The notes under the pieces are model-generated. The model made no database searches and had not been told where the DNA came from. It was given only the letters and a program-made list of their open reading frames with translations. A program made the translations under genes and the position numbers. From Leuconostoc lactis (lineage in GTDB: Bacteria > Bacillota > Bacilli > Lactobacillales > Lactobacillaceae), in contig NZ_CP042420.1 in the NCBI RefSeq assembly GCF_007954625.1, forward strand, positions 248,001 through 312,000: DNA of 64,000 nt, given 5' to 3'. Shown piece after piece: positions 63,356-64,000 of the stretch. Position 1 is the stretch's first letter. Each line of letters starts with the position of its first letter.

Positions 63356-64000
63356 CTAGTATTGATCCAAAATTTCACCGACTGGGTCGCCCGAGCCGTT
63401 GCCATTTGAACCACCGCCACCGTTACCACCCATCTTTGATAGGTTAAGGTAGATAAGAGCCAAGGCCACACCGATTGCACCAAGTGCGATCAATGTGAGT
63501 TGACTTACAGCGGCCAAGGCAAAACCAATTGCGAAGAATGGCCATACTTCGCGTGTTGCCATCATGTTGATAACCAATGCGTAACCAACGGCGACAACCA
63601 TACCACCACCGATAGCCATACCACCAGTCAACCATTCTGGCATTGCTGCCAAAGCATTTTGAACAGCTGACGCAGGGACTGCAATCAACAAAGCAGCTGG
63701 GATCGCAATACGCAAACCTTGCAACAAGATACCAATCAAGTGGTAACGTTCAATTGCACGATAGTTACCGTCCTTGGCAGCCGCATCGGCACCGTGCGTC
63801 AAACCAACAGAAATGGTACGCACGATCATTGTCAAGAACAAACCAGCAACAGCCAAAGGAATAGCTGAAGCAACGGCCACAGAGATACCTGTTGGCGTGA
63901 AGTTATTACCCTTAATCATGATAATCGCTGAAGCGACAGAAGCCAAGGCCACGTCCGGTGCAACAGCGGCACCGATGTTAGCCCAACCTAAGGCGATCAT
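63356..64000 (-). CDS. manY: PTS mannose/fructose/sorbose transporter subunit IIC (5' end outside window)
   Basis: C-terminal 214 codons of the IIC membrane subunit; the gene continues past the right edge. Multi-helix region with MIALGWANIGAAVAPDVALASVASAIIMI, then TISVGLTHGADAAAKDGNYRAIERYHLIGILLQGLRIAIPAAL, both typical of ManY. The C-terminus is a Gly/Asn/Ser-rich linker (residues about 190-205 of this part) ending DPVGEILDQY, as seen in several lactic acid bacteria. The first codon shown should not be taken as the true start. Confidence 0.93.
   Translation of the reverse strand: MIALGWANIGAAVAPDVALASVASAIIMIKGNNFTPTGISVAVASAIPLAVAGLFLTMIVRTISVGLTHGADAAAKDGNYRAIERYHLIGILLQGLRIAIPAALLIAVPASAVQNALAAMPEWLTGGMAIGGGMVVAVGYALVINMMATREVWPFFAIGFALAAVSQLTLIALGAIGVALALIYLNLSKMGGNGGGGSNGNGSGDPVGEILDQY

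Overview
The window looks like a chromosomal segment of a lactic acid bacterium of the Leuconostocaceae, most likely Weissella. The evidence is a low/mid-GC Firmicutes gene set, the conserved order pth-mfd-rqcP-divIC-tilS-hpt-ftsH-hslO-lysS, an archaeal-type PEP carboxylase of the kind known from Leuconostoc relatives, RNase J with RpoY, EF-P next to Asp23/NusB, and a man-type PTS with DUF956. Genus is inferred from gene content, not from a marker search. No prophage, transposase, CRISPR array or rRNA was seen.

Layout: 1-5.7 kb, housekeeping genes (tatD, nusB, yqhY, efp, MarR, LOG, rpoY, rnjA). 5.8-13.7 kb, ppc, a lipid kinase, an ADP-ribosylglycohydrolase-like protein, metK behind a SAM riboswitch, and a PerR-like regulator. 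13.7-17.9 kb, a P-type ATPase behind a yybP-ykoY (manganese) riboswitch, and a YoaK-type membrane protein. 17.9-23.3 kb, a methionine uptake operon behind a T-box leader with an AUG specifier. 23.4-27.6 kb, nagR-nagA with its operator inside the promoter, pgpA, tRNA-Gln and a flavin disulfide reductase. 27.6-31.3 kb, a TPP riboswitch and ykoEDC-tenA. 31.3-35.2 kb, two MFS exporters and a DyP peroxidase with a PerR-box-like site. 35.2-42.2 kb, topB, a second SAM riboswitch driving an unknown 107-residue protein, tRNA-Glu, and a possible defence pair (XRE/GIY-YIG/DUF2075 and DUF2130). 42.3-45.6 kb, an amino-acid permease, a drug-type MFS with an attenuator leader, and three tRNAs. 45.6-57.1 kb, the conserved lysS-to-pth block. 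57.2-64 kb, a CBS/ACT protein, a UbiA prenyltransferase, groESL with CIRCE, YitT and the end of a mannose PTS.

Three RNA elements act on methionine/SAM: two SAM riboswitches (metK and the unknown gene) that share one core, and a methionine T-box on the importer. Manganese, thiamine, GlcNAc, peroxide and heat-shock circuits are also readable from cis elements.

Two patterns cross gene boundaries. First, the proteome here is almost free of cysteine: about 13 Cys by eye in some 18,000 residues. This includes an Hsp33 without its redox centre, a PerR-like protein without its zinc site, and MetQ proteins without a lipobox Cys. Second, five genes (tatD, brkB, yoaK-like, nagA, lysS) appear to have a Shine-Dalgarno sequence far upstream with perfect hairpin(s) between it and the start codon; removing the hairpin restores roughly normal spacing in most of them.
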